A DNA stretch of 64,000 nucleotides from Gamsiella multidivaricata. Taxonomy: Eukaryota; Mortierellomycota; Mortierellomycetes; Mortierellales; Mortierellaceae. The stretch lies in assembly GCF_025024155.1 (NCBI RefSeq), contig NW_026251770.1:172464-236463 (forward strand), written 5' to 3'. The notes under the pieces were generated by a model, which had not been told where the DNA came from, made no database searches, and worked only from the letters and a program-made list of their open reading frames with translations. Every line of letters starts with the position of its first letter. Positions within the stretch are counted from its first letter, which is position 1. Positions 48,180 to 59,796 of the stretch are shown in pieces. Position numbers and translations under genes: made by a program.

Positions 48180-49163
48180 GCGCCACTCAGGAGTGCGAAG
48201 CGCCTGTGGGCAAGACTGAGAAAACTCTTGCTGCGGCTTGAGCAGAGCCGCTCAACCTCGATCGTATAGGTCGCCACGACAACTTCTTCGCGCTCGGTGG
48301 CCACTCTACGTTGGGCGTACGTCTGATCAACACTATTCGCTCCAGCCTGGGTTTCGAGTTGACATTGCGCGCCTTGTTCGGAGCTTTTATGATTGTAGGG
48401 TTAGCCCAGCAATTGTCGCAGAAGGAAGCTAGCCAAGACGGCACCTTTAGTGTGCTGCCGCCGCTCAAACCCGACGGTTGTCTGGCTCCTCTGTTCTGCA
48501 TCCACCCTGGTCTTGGTCTTAGCTGGGGCTACTTGGGTTTCTCAGAGCATCTGCACCCAGAGCAGCGCCTGTATGGTCTGTAGGCACGTGGTCTTGGTGG
48601 ACACGGAAAGATGGCAGAGACGATCAAGGAGATGATACAGGATTATATCTATCAGGTCCGCCGCGTCCAGCCTCATGGGCCCTATCACCTCTTCGGCTGG
48701 TCCTTCGGCGATAATGTAACTCACAGCATGGCAGCGGATCCCGAGAAGACGGGAGAGAAGGTCAACATGCTGGTCTTGATGGACTCGGCTCCAACTAACG
48801 GCAGGGCTACGCAAGCGGCTGTTAGCGATGATGACGGAGTGCAGTATTTGGAGCATTGCTTGCTTCATGCACAAGGAGACATTAAATGAGATTTGGGACA
48901 TAGTGAAGGTAGTTGGACTGAACAACTCCAAGCTCCGCGGTGGATACGCGCCTTCAACCTATAGCGACGTGTTCTTCTTCCGCGTGACGGCTGGTGTGGA
49001 TGATACTGTCGAAGCGGCGGATCCTGCAGAGTGGACACCTTTTGCTCAGGGTGACATTGAGGTTCACAAGGTGGAGTACGACCATATGGAGATAGACAAG
49101 CCTGGTCCGATGACCGAGATTGGTTGCGCTATTGCTGCGAAGTTTGAGAAGCTGCAGCAGTAG
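48180..49163 (+). pseudogene. Remnant of a bacterial-type NRPS C-terminus (carrier protein plus thioesterase)
   Basis: The conceptual translation starts in the linker after a missing adenylation domain (APVGKTEKTLAAA). It gives a peptidyl-carrier domain with LNLDRIGRHDNFFALGGHS, whose GGHS Ser is the phosphopantetheine site. A type I thioesterase follows: LFCIHPGLGLSWGY, RLYGL, the nucleophile motif GWSFG, and a C-terminal end that keeps a likely catalytic His (YDHMEI). Reading in one frame meets TGA at about 48238 where NRPS proteins have Trp (AAxWAE). It also meets TAG at 48581, where YGLQARGL is expected. A frameshift near 48880 then moves the last 90 residues to another frame. With no condensation or adenylation domain nearby, it is a dead tail. 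Bacterial-like NRPSs are known in Mortierella and are thought to come from endobacteria. Confidence 0.85.
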
Positions 49164-50202
49164 CGGATATCCTAGACACGGTCGCTTATGCAAAATAATA
49201 AAGGCGATTGTCTGAAACTACACAGGTTTTGGCTTGAGACTCGACAGATTGGTTGGCTTTAGACCAAAAGACCTAAACGAGGATACAGTGTGCGCAAGTT
49301 ACAGTTGCTCTATTGGATAATGCTAGAATGCTAGACTAGACTGCTGGATGTATGGATGTATGGATAGAAGGAGCCTTTTTTATTTTACAGAATTGATATG
49401 TACTAATGTATGTTGTTTCTCGGACCACTCATTTCTAGTTCGATGAGGCCTTTTTTTTTATTTTTTTGGTTGGTCCGGCATTGAATTGTTAAGTTGAACA
49501 AGGCAGGGGGCCAAACCGACTTGGGCAAGAAGGTCCTCCCGAGGAGAAAAAGGACCAAGATCGTGTATAGTCTATTGGTGCGTAAGATGCAGCAACTGCA
49601 AAGGACTCGGATCACGTAAAAGTTCCAATCGCGTGCAGTAGAGTGCTTGAACCTTCCGTTTACATCTTTGGACGAGTAGGAATATAAATACATGCGGAAA
49701 AGCTGATAGATTTTCTACATCTTGCGCCCGCTTCATTCTGCATGTGGTCAAAACCTATTTGGCTTATTAATATATGGTGGACCTCTGAGTCCTCAGGCTT
49801 TTTTGTTTTTTTTTGTTTATATCTGCGGATATTTTGAAAAAGAGAGCATTCAGATCGTACAGAGCATCGACAGTTTCGAGTTCCGCGGATTTAAGCAAAA
49901 AGGCCGAGGAGCAGCAGATGTCTAGATCCATTCTGATAGCTGTCCGACCGAGAAATAAGGTTTGGCAGGATCGTTGTTGTGCATGGCTGTTCACCCTGTT
50001 CATTTTCTGAAAAGATTCACGCGGTAGAAAACAACCCGAATGGAACGGTCCAGCCCTGCGCTGAGCCCTTGTTTGGACAGCTATGGGCCATGCATCGTAC
50101 ACGCAACGCCTTAAAAAGGAGCCGGTGAACAGGCGCCCTCCATTTTCTCCAACCCATCGCCCTCTCCCCTCCACACGTCTTTTTTGTCATTTCATCCGCG
50201 TC
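49164..50202. other. Intergenic region and promoter of S41 paralogue 2
   Basis: Open frames are spurious. It contains T-rich runs near 49449 and 49799. A C/T-rich leader with TTAAAAAGG about 90 bp before the ATG precedes the next gene. Confidence 0.55.
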
Positions 50203-52338
50203 ATGGCAAGACTACTCAAGTCCCTGATCCTTTCTGCCACTCTGGCGGCATTGGCTTGCGCTGCACCCCTCATGCAGGACGACTGCGCTGTCCTCGCAGC
50301 CCTTTCCGAGGACCAGATTAGAGTCAAGCACGTCTCTGATTGTTACAACTCCTTCATATACGATCTCAATAACGCAACGGAGACCTTGAATACGCTTCAG
50401 ACGCTATACAACGATTTCTGGATCTTCAGGGACGCCGCCCTGACGCCGAATCTTGCGCCACCATTCACCAGCGCACCTGTAGATGTTCTGGATCAGCTGC
50501 ACAGGATTCGACAGGACTCACATGCGAGCGATTTTGCATTCCATAAAAAGCTGACCATGTTGGCCAACTCGGTGAACGATGCTCATTTCTCCTATGAACG
50601 TAAGTATCTTTTGTAACATCATTAGTTTTCGTTTCTGTAAGCGTTTAAGTGGGAAGGAAAAAAAAATGTCGTACTGACGGACAGACTATGGACTTTCACG
50701 GTTATATTTATATAGCGGACTGCTACAGTGCTTTCAAATTCACCCAGCCGCTGTGGCTCTACGCGCCTGTGATCGATGGCCGCCAGGTAAGGAGGTCGAT
50801 CAAATGAACTGGCAACTTTTTTTTTTTTTTTTTTTTTTTTTCCCCTTCAGAAATAGCTTTGCTCATTATAGCCTCTTTATGAATGTTAGGCCATTCGCGT
50901 GTACAAAGACAATTCTGGGAACGGTTACACCGATTGTGAGGTCGTTCAAATCAACGGTGAAGATGCACAGCCGTATATCCAGGCGTATACCGACAAGAAC
51001 GCAGGTCTTTCCAAGGATGCTGCTGTGCGGTTTAATTATGCACTCACTTCCCAAGAGTACAAGGAAAGCACTCAGAAATGGAGTGAAAAAATTGGAATTT
51101 TCAGTTCGACAACTGCTCTTCCCGATGCCGATTATATCGACTACCGTATCCAATGCAATGGCAAGGAAGCCGTGGAATATCGCGGCCATTGGAGTGCTGC
51201 CAAGGGCTCTGGTGTCAACGATTTTACAGACCAGGCCAGCTTCTACCAAAATATCTGCCTCGCTTCTAAACCCAAGCCATTCGTTCCCGGTCGTTCAAGC
51301 ACCCAGGAACCCACTACCGAGGTGAGGGAGGTCCACGCTCAAGAACGACTCAAGTTGCAGCAAGAAGTGTTCCAGCTGGGTCCCATGAATGAGCTGTCTA
51401 ATTCTGACAAAGACTTCCCCAACGCGACGTTCGTCGATGGCGGAGTCACGGCCGTGTATCAGCTCAAGTCCCAGCCCCATGTAGGTGTCTTCGTTTTGCC
51501 GACGATGGAACTCAAGTACAAGATTGAGATCCCAAAAATCCAGAAATGGTTGTCCAATCTTGCCGGTTTGGGTGCCACCCATTTGATCATCGACACCAGC
51601 AACAATGATGGTGGAAGTATCGCCTTTGCCAACATCCTCGTCAGCATGTTCTTCCCAACGAAGAACAAGCGAACCAGTGCACACCTAGCCCGATACCGTG
51701 TCAACGCAGCAGCTGAAGCCATGGCAGACGTGGACATTGCAAATCCGACAGTCCAGACGTACTTCAATCCCAGAGAGCTAGCGGACAAGACATCATTCCA
51801 GCCCTTCACGACTAACATTTTCAAGAACCCATTTAATTCGACCGTCAACGGACGTTTGGCCTCATACACAGACTTGCTCTACCTAGATTTCGACCCACAA
51901 ATTGTGAACGAAAACATAACCTACCCCTGGACTGGTGTTGCCTCCAATATCGTGATCTTGACGGACGGTGGATGTGGGTCTGCCTGCGGTATGTTCTCGG
52001 AACTGATGGTGCGCAGGCATGGAGTCAAGGCCATCGCGGTTGGAGGTTATACCAAGAAGGACCTGTCCATGTTTTCGTACGCAGGTGCGTCGGTCCTGAA
52101 GCTGTCGGATCTTTTTGATAGCTATGAAAGCTCGGGCGTTGTCCCGTTGATGAAGCCTTTGCCGTACGAGACCACTTGCCAGATTCCGATGATCGAGATG
52201 TATAGTGAGGGGGATACGACGCCGCTGGAGTATAACCCTGCGAGATATATCGCTGCACACCGTCTGGACTACACCTCCCAGACTGCCAGGCATCGTGATA
52301 AGCTCTGGGAGACTGTTGCGGAGACTGTCTGGCCCTAA
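50203..52338 (+). CDS. Secreted S41-type serine protease-like protein, paralogue 2
   Basis: Three exons, 50203-50599, 50716-50786 (71 nt) and 50890-52338, give 638 residues. The signal peptide is ARLLKSLILSATLAALACA. The order of motifs follows paralogue 1: CAVLAALSEDQIRVKHVSDCY, DFWIFRDAALTPN, PDCYSAF..QPLWLYAPV, YQLKSQPHVGVFVLP, HLIIDTSNNDGG, FFPTKN, LTDGGCGSACGMFSELM (the likely Ser nucleophile in G-S-A-C) and GGYTKKDLSMFSYAG. It is less insertion-rich than paralogue 1. Equal intron phases and the identical 71-nt exon show gene duplication. Intron 2 carries a 20-plus T run. Predicted extracellular or vacuolar; substrate unknown. Confidence 0.9.
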
Positions 52339-53489
52339 GGGATCCGGTATATAATTATAAATATATATTTTGTAAATAGATAAAGCATGAGTGGTTATTT
52401 TTATATATATCCTTCTATTCTAGATAGATGGATGGAATCCATACGTGTTGTTGCCTGAGGTTGAGCTTGCCTTTGTTCACGTACAGACTAATGGGTTTCT
52501 GCGGTGAATCGCCAACAGCTGATTTTCGCAAGAACTTCTTCCTGGGCCCTGGGTCTGCCCTGTGGGCGAAACAGTGGAATGGGACCGGTTAAGAAAAAAA
52601 AATGGAATGATGATCGCGTCGACCAATCAGATTCCTCATTCCCTGATCAGATCACTCGAGGACCAAATAGCAGCACAAACAGGAGTAGACTACGGATAGC
52701 TCTACTCGAGTGGGCATACTTTCCCTCTTTCTCTGCAGGATATGGAGGACACATAGGCTCGATCGGCCGTAGTTTACCTGTTTCTCCTGTGTTTGTAAAA
52801 ATAAAAAAAAATATCCACGTCGCTGGGGCGCCAGATCTAAAGTGTCGCAGGGGTGTGAACATTTTTTTTCCTTACATGACAGGTACGGATGGATCAGATA
52901 TGGATGGTGAATGTGTGGACAACGAGGGGGAAATGCCGGTGTACAGAAAACGAGAGAAGTGGGCGCACACTTGCTTTAAAGTGGGGGACAGGAGGTGATT
53001 CTTCGGTAGCAGCGAACCCTTGATTCATATTTCACATTGCGGTCGGCACGTCGAGATTGACCGGGGGAACGTTGAGTACAAAGCTTGGTCGGATTCGAAG
53101 GGGACCGTTCGAAGAAGCGCTAGTCTATTCCCAATAGAGTTGCCTTATCTTCCCTTCCTGTTTGGTGCATTTTGTGTTGTGAAGGAGCCGATCTCCACCC
53201 ATCCCTGCCACACGAATGATGCTTTCTTGTCCACCCTGGTCTAATCCGTGGGATTCTCTGGATGGACGGGAAGCAGCGACCTGGAGCCATGGTGTATTGT
53301 TATCATTAGGTCCCCGCCTCTTGCTCTCTCCTCTCGCTCCCCATCTTTTTTTATACTTTTCTTCCATCCTCTCTTCTTTTCCTTCTTTTCTTTTCTTTCT
53401 TTCTTTCTTTCTCTTCTTTCTTCTCATCCCATCTCCCTCTTTCCTCTTCTCCTCCCCCTTCCAGCAGCACCACCAGCAGCATTACAGCA
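52339..53489. other. Intergenic region and pyrimidine-rich leader of the sterol reductase gene
   Basis: It begins with a very AT-rich 3' flank (about 52347-52412). From 53330 to 53465 the plus strand is nearly pure C/T, a strong fungal leader or promoter tract. No gene is supported. Confidence 0.55.
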
Positions 53490-55635
53490 ATGGCAGTGCA
53501 GCAGAGGAAGACGACGACCGTCCACGAAATCAAGACCGAGAAGAAAGTTGTCGCCCAGGTTGGCAAAACCTGGGGTCGCGATCGAGGTAACAATTTCCAC
53601 TCTATTTCTAGTGTTGCTCTTCTTTCTCACACATACACATGCACACACACGCAGCAGCAGAATGTGCCATTCCCAGGAAGCAAAGGGGCCTCAAGAGCAG
53701 CACAGGATTCGACCTCTTGGAGCTCGTGCTCGTACTCGACGCGCCTGTCTCTTGTCCCATCCTCATCTCATCTCTTCAGGGCGATGCCAGGAATCACTTT
53801 TCAGCTCAAGCTCGGCGAGGGCTGGGTTGAGCAGCGCGAATCATTGGAACGCCACAGGGCCGCGCTCACATCGTCCCTCCCCAAAATGCAATTCACATTT
53901 CATTATTGCACAGACGCGCGCCTCTGGACATTTTCGATTTGCGACAGCAAATAGCCCGGGAAGCAGCCCAGTCTTGAACTCTGCTTTGCAAAAGATACTT
54001 TTCTGTCCCTATTGTCCTGCTTCGCTGCTTCCCTACCTTGCTGCCTTCAGTCCCAGATTGATTCTCATCTTCCATCTTGTTTATTGACTGACTCGTCTCT
54101 GGTAGATGTCTCTTTTGGCACCATCTTGGTCTCGCTCGGCATCTTGGTCTTCTCACCTCTCTGGGTGTTGTACACATACATCTCCTGCAACGGCTACAAC
54201 TGCGCCATGTCTGCACCCGCCCTCGAGGTTTACAACGCCCCTGATCATCTCGTGGCCCTCAAGACCCTCCTGATCCGTGAGATGCCAAGATACTCGCCCT
54301 ATGCCACCCGCCTCTTCTTCTCCTGGTTGCTCTTCCAGGCTGTCCTCTACGCCTTCTTGCCCGCCGCGATCGGATACGGCCAGCGTACCCCTGCCGGACA
54401 CCTTCTCCCTTACAAGGTACATACCACAAAGCTATTTCTGGGACATGCACGTTTTTCTTTTTAACGCGGTTACTAACACAAAGCTCTTTCGACTAAATTG
54501 ATCACCCATTGCAGGTCAACGGACTCTTGGCCTGGATCATCTCGCATGCCTTGTACGCCGCTGGCGGTTTGTACTTTGGCTGGTGGAAGCTCTCGATTAT
54601 CCATGACAACTGGGGCGGTCTCTTGTTCGCTGCCAACCTGTACGGATACTTCCTGACCTTCTTCTGCTTCTTCAAGGCCTACGTCTTCCCCTCTCACCCC
54701 GCCGATCGCAAATTCTCGGGCTCGTTCATCTACGATCTCCTCATGGGTATCGAGTTCAACCCCCGTTTCGGAAAGTACTTTGACTTCAAGCTCTTCCACA
54801 ACGGTCGCCCCGGAATCGTCGCCTGGACTATGATCAACTTGTCCTTTGCGGCTGCTCAGTACCAGAAGATCGGCTATGTTACGAACTCGATGATCCTGTT
54901 GAACGTCCTCCACGCCACCTATGTCCTCGACTTTTTCTACAACGAGGACTGGTACCTCCGCACCATCGATATCGCCCACGACCACTTTGGATTCTACCTC
55001 GCCTGGGGTGATTCCGTCTGGCTGCCCTGGTTGGTAAGTGTCCTTTTGTTACGCAATATTCTTTGGATCGATGTATTGTTCTCGTATTGTTTGAATGATA
55101 ATGGTGCTCGTTATTGACCACTACAACTGCGCTGTGTATTCTTCTTCAACCTCCACAGTACACTCTCCAGTCCCACTACCTTCTTCGCAACACTGTCGAC
55201 TTGACTCCTATCCAGTTCGCTTTCATCGCCGCCGTGGGCTTCACCGGATATTTCATTTTCCGTTCCGTCAACCACCAGAAGGACATTGTGCGCTCGACCA
55301 ATGGCGAGTGCAAGGTCTGGGGCAAGCCTGCGAAGGTGATCCGCACCTCGTTCGTGACCTCGGACGGTAAGACCCACAAGTCGCTCCTGCTCTGCTCGGG
55401 TTACTGGGGTCTCTCTCGCCACTTCAACTATGTCGGTGATTTGTTGATCTCCTTGGCGATGTGTATGACCTGCGGCGTCCAGCACCTGTTGCCTTACTTC
55501 TACATCATCTACATGACCATCTTGTTGTTGCACCGCATCCAGCGCGACCATACCCGCTGCAGAGGCAAGTACGGCAAGTACTGGGAGGAGTACGAGAGGA
55601 TCGTCCCATACAAGCTGATCCCCTATATCTACTAG
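53490..55635 (+). CDS. DHCR7: 7-dehydrocholesterol reductase (sterol delta-7 reductase, ERG4/ERG24 family)
   Basis: Four exons, 53490-53586, 54106-54416, 54515-55033 and 55159-55635, give 467 residues (animal DHCR7 is about 475). The sequence follows animal DHCR7 almost throughout: WGRDR at the first junction, [70 protein letters not shown] and the family signature [16 protein letters not shown]. It has many membrane spans. It uses NADPH to reduce the C7-C8 double bond of sterols in the ER. Most fungi lack DHCR7 because they keep this bond in ergosterol; Mortierella is known to have it and to make desmosterol-type sterols. Intron 1 is long (519 bp) for this window, and the open frame entering exon 2 from the intron (from 54012) is a by-product. 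Confidence 0.95.
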
Positions 55636-56509
55636 GCGGATTGCAGGATCAGGGACAGTATACTCTCTAGACTACCATGCTCTTTGTTTTCTTTTCCGTC
55701 TTGTTATATACACATCCATTTTGTCATTGCTTTTGTTCAATAAAGAAAAAAATAAAATAAAATAAAATATAATATACTTCTCATTTAGAAAGCCTTTCCT
55801 GTGCTATCTTTTTTCTTTATCTCCACTCGACTTTTCGCCTTGGAGAATCCGTCTCGTTGGGGGTCGAAGTATCTGCGAAAAAAAAGTGGAGTATGAAATA
55901 AAGAAGGAAAGACAGCCGCTTGTCTCTTTTGATGCTGGTACGACATGCATTTGCGCACTGAATCTTTTGTGCGCCCGGGTTCAGAAATGCACGAACATGT
56001 CATCACGATTGGGCTAAACACAAGCGAGGCAGGCCGAGGTGTATTCGTTCTCCTATTTTTCGAGAATGTTGTTGACGCACGAACGGGATAGTTATGCGTT
56101 ATGCCCATAAAAAAAAAAGGAAAAAAAGACGCAAGGAAGCCCAAGGATGAGATGGGAATGTGCAGAGTAAGAGCAGACGCGTAACCGTTCAGTCATCCTT
56201 TCGGCATTATTGGGCACCGTCCCCGATCGCTTTTTTTTATTTATTTGTTTTGCATGTGGATGTGGATGCGGATCGCATGCGGATAGTCCGTCAGTGTCTG
56301 GTTTGTGCTTTCTGGAACCGATCGAGAAACGAGGCTGCCATAAGACCGCCTTGCTTGGAACATCTTTCGTCCTTAGGCTTCTGCTGATCCTCCTCCATTC
56401 TTCTTTCTTTTTCTTTGCTCATTCCATCCCTCGACTCATTCAGCTTCGACTTCAACCGCCAACAACCAACAACCAACAACCAACAACCAACAACACCAGC
56501 ATACCAACC
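55636..56509. other. 3' flank of DHCR7 and promoter of the FMP52-like gene
   Basis: No gene is supported. It includes an AAAAT pentamer repeat (about 55750-55772) and, just before the next ATG, a CCAACAA-type heptamer repeat (about 56457-56492) in the leader. Confidence 0.55.
55739..55744 (+). terminator. Possible polyadenylation signal of DHCR7 (AATAAA)
   Basis: AATAAA lies 104 bp past the stop at 55635, followed by A-rich DNA. This is the usual position for a fungal poly(A) element. Confidence 0.4.
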
Positions 56510-57298
56510 ATGTCCATCCCAAAGAACTCCTGTCTGATTTTCGGTGGCACAGGAGCCGTCGGCAAGTGCCTCGTCCGTGACGCCCTCGCCTCCAATGCCT
56601 TCACCCGCGTCCTCACCCTCGGCCGCAGACCCGTCACCACCGACGACAGCTTCACCAACACCTCAGTCCTCGACCAAAAGACCGTTGACTTTGAGAACAT
56701 CGCCTCCACATTCCCCACGGACGACTTGCCCCAGGTGGTCTATTGCTCACTCGCCACCACCCGAGCACTCGCAGGATCCGCTGCGGCATTCAAGAAGATC
56801 GACCAACAATACGTCCTTGACTCGGCTCGGTACATTCACGAGAAGGCACCCAAGGACCCCGAGACCGGAAAGTCAAAGGTTCATTTCCTTTACTGCTCCT
56901 CCGCCAATGCCAATGCGAACTCGTTCTTTTTATACACAAAGACCAAGGGCGAGACCGAGAAGGCACTGGCCGAGATTGGATTCGAGAGAGTGAGCATCTT
57001 CCATCCGGCGTACTTGAAAGTAGTCGAGCCTCGTGAGTCAGGATCGCGATATGCAGAGTGGGTACTCGACAGGGCTGTGCCATTGCTCGAGTTCGTGTCG
57101 GAAAAGTTGACGACGGTCAGCGTGGCGACCGTGGCCCAGAGCATGCGACTGGTCGGCACATCAGACAGTGTAGAGGTCGAGGGGATCAAACCGCAGAAGA
57201 TCGAGGTGAACCCGGTTTCCAAGTCGATGGTTACGATCTACAACAACGCCAACATCCACGACATTGTGAATAACTATGCCGCGGCGTCCAAGTTGTAA
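56510..57298 (+). CDS. FMP52/HTATIP2-like atypical short-chain dehydrogenase
   Basis: A single exon of 262 residues starts in a good context (aaccATGtcc) after a CCAACAA repeat leader. The N-terminal Rossmann motif is SCLIFGGTGAVGKCLVRDAL. Next come LTLGRRPV and VYCSLATTRALAGSAAAF. The likely active-site region is FLYTKTKGETEKAL (Y-x3-K), followed by IFHPAYL. This is the pattern of the FMP52 (yeast, mitochondrial outer membrane) and HTATIP2/TIP30 (human) family, NAD(P)-binding oxidoreductases of uncertain substrate. Length is close to family norms (about 230-260). An in-frame upstream Met at 56210 would add a hydrophobic, unconvincing extension. Confidence 0.87.
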   Translation: MSIPKNSCLIFGGTGAVGKCLVRDALASNAFTRVLTLGRRPVTTDDSFTNTSVLDQKTVDFENIASTFPTDDLPQVVYCSLATTRALAGSAAAFKKIDQQYVLDSARYIHEKAPKDPETGKSKVHFLYCSSANANANSFFLYTKTKGETEKALAEIGFERVSIFHPAYLKVVEPRESGSRYAEWVLDRAVPLLEFVSEKLTTVSVATVAQSMRLVGTSDSVEVEGIKPQKIEVNPVSKSMVTIYNNANIHDIVNNYAAASKL

Positions 57299-57384
57299 TA
57301 CGCTGAGGGCGTAGCTGGGCTCCATCGGAGGGCTATCCAGTTGATGCAATAATGTACATATCGTAGTCGTGCCCGCGTTTATCG

Positions 57385-57390
57385 AATAAA
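57385..57390 (+). terminator. Possible polyadenylation signal of the FMP52-like gene (AATAAA)
   Basis: AATAAA lies 87 bp after the stop codon and is followed by A-rich sequence. Position only; no transcript evidence. Confidence 0.4.
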
Positions 57391-57584
57391 AAATATGCCG
57401 CCTGTAGCGGCTAGCTGTTATATGCCTAGGACGGGGCACTTTGTACCTCCAACGGGGAGCGAGTGGGCCCCCACCAAATAACGGTTGGAAGCGGCGATGG
57501 CGCAACCTTCTTTTCTTCATTCTCATTCTCCCCCACCCCTTGTCTTCGTCTACAACATCCCGATTCCGCATCCCTGAAAGCACA

Positions 57585-59537
57585 ATGGCCTCCAACGACA
57601 CCACAAACGAGCACCCTGCAGTCACCCGCTTCCGCGAGTATCTGCGCATCAAGACCGTCCAGCCCAACCCCGACTATGTAGGAAGCACCGCTTTCCTAAT
57701 CCGCGAGGCTGAGGAGATTGGCATTCCATACAAAGTCGTCGAGGTACCACTGTGCTCGATTCGGAATGAGAGGAACCGACTGCATCCCTCCATGAGCTTG
57801 TTTACTCACTCACGTTTTTCCTTATTGCATGCGGAAATGTAGTGCGTCAAGGGCAAGCCCACGGTGATCATGACCGTTGAGGGCACCGACCCCAGCCTGC
57901 CCTCGCTCCTGCTCAACAGCCATACAGATGTGGTGCCCGTCTTCCCTGAGATGTGGACCCAGGACGCTTTTGCGGCCAACAAGGTGGACGGATTCATCTA
58001 TGCCCGTGGCGCCCAGGACATGAAGTGTGTCGGCATCAGGTACGCGGTGCTTGTATCTGGAAGATAATGTAGCTCATGTTGTTATGATTCACTAACATAT
58101 GTCTTTGTCGGCCTCAATTGCGTGCTTTTTATCATGCAGCTACCTGGAAGTCATCCGCCGCTACAGAGCTGCCGGAAAGAAGCCGCTTCGAACTATCCAC
58201 CTCACTTGGGTCCCAGGCAAGTATATAGTCCTCCATCACAGCGTATTATGCGCAGCGCAGCCTTGTCCTTGTACAACCTTCACCTCTTGCGGGATGCATG
58301 GATAGCAGCAAAGCGTGGGAGATATTGGAAAAAAAATGTTGCTCCTTTTGGTCATGTTTTGTGTTCACCGAACTAACTAAACGGCCCTTCTTCCCGTTCC
58401 ATTTAACCAAACTACAACAGAGGAGGAAGTCGGAGGCGTCGAGGGCATGAAGCTGCTCGTTCATCACGAAGAATTCAAGAAGCTCAATGTTGCCTTTGCC
58501 CTGGACGAGGGTATTGCTTCGCCCAAGGATGCACTCAAGGTCTTTTACGGCGAGCGCATGCCCTGGTGGATCAAGATTACCGCCACTGGACCTACTGGTC
58601 ACGGATCACAGTTCATTCAGGAGACCGCACCGAGCAAGCTACTCAAGGTTATCGAGAAGTTTATGAACCTGCGCAATGAACAGGAGAAGCTGCTCGAGGT
58701 TGGATTGCACCACAATGGCACGCGTTACACCCTTGGAGACGTGACCACGATCAACCTTACTTTCTTGCAGGTAAAATGCACCTTCGAGCAATTTTCCTTT
58801 GATGAAAAATGGAGCTGCATCTGCTTTTTTTTTTCTATTGCTTGCACTCAGTTGCTTTGTTTTGTGTTCTATGTCATCATGTAGAGCGGCATCCAGTACA
58901 ATGTTATCCCCATGGAGGCTACCTGCGGATTCGATATCCGTGTTAGCCCCTTCTTCGACATGAAGGAGTTTCAGGCCAAAATCGAGGGATTCGTCCACTC
59001 TCAGCCAGGGTATGTGATCTGTCAGCCTGAGTCTATTCGCATTTTATTTCTAGAGTAGCAACTAACCGCGTTAACAACTCATTGTCTTATAGCGTGACGA
59101 TGGGATTTGTGAACGGACACTTTGACAACACACTCACCGCCATTGATGAGTCCAACATTTGGTGGACCGTTTTCAGCGACGCCTGCAAGGGAATGAACGT
59201 CGAGTACGAGACTGAGATCTTCCCAGGTATATGATATATCACCAAATCGGTCTGATGAGTTTTTACTTTGTCCTGTAATAGCGCAAAGAACTGATCAATC
59301 CACTTTTTTTTATCTCCTTGAATGTCGATAGCGGCAACCGACTCGCGCTACCTCCGTGAAGTCGGTATCCCAGCATTGGGTGTCTCCTACCTTAAGAACA
59401 CGCCCTTGCTGCTCCACGATCACGACGAGCGCATGCACGAGGATATTTTCTTGGAGGGCATCGATTTCTACGAGACTCTGATTACCCGCCTGGCGGATGT
59501 TACAGCTGCACAGGTCGAGGCTACCCGTATCAAGTAA
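57585..59537 (+). CDS. Aminoacylase-1-like M20 metallohydrolase (N-acyl-L-amino-acid amidohydrolase)
   Basis: Seven exons: 57585-57743, 57843-58039, 58140-58216, 58421-58770, 58885-59009, 59093-59226 and 59332-59537. All are in phase and give 415 residues; aminoacylase-1 is about 408. M20 metal and catalytic motifs are [12 protein letters not shown] (first His-Asp), [12 protein letters not shown] (bridging Asp), [12 protein letters not shown] (general-base Glu and metal Glu), FALDEG and [12 protein letters not shown] (final His). The dimerisation region has GHGSQF and DIRVSP. The enzyme should hydrolyse N-acetylated amino acids in the cytosol using Zn2+. Intron 3 has a GC donor (CCAG|GCAAGT): only this choice reads VPEEEVGG, and the nearest GT would break the frame. 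It lies just downstream of the FMP52-like gene on the same strand. Confidence 0.93.
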
Positions 59538-59796
59538 ACCCAGGCCATGCAACGAAAAACGTCGCTGTAGATTAAATGGCTCAGTGCCGCCCTAGAACAG
59601 ATTTTAATTTCCGTTGGAGCATTAAAAACGCACCAACTACGCGACGCCATAGAATTTTTTTGGTGAGCATAAGCAAATACATGCAGTAAAAGAATTTCGG
59701 CGTGCAATAACAGAATTATGCAGCTTTAGGATATAAATTACACCTACCGATCATTTTTAAATGTGCTTGCGAACACATATATGGTTGAGATGGGGT

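Noticed and set aside
54012..54105. Open frame leading into DHCR7 exon 2 from upstream, with a possible start at 54012
   Set aside because: It is intron sequence; exon 1 at 53490-53586 joins in phase to give the conserved WGRDRDVSFG start.
55973..55990. Possible tRNA T-arm (cccgggttca)
   Set aside because: No matching acceptor, D-arm or anticodon arm can be folded around it.
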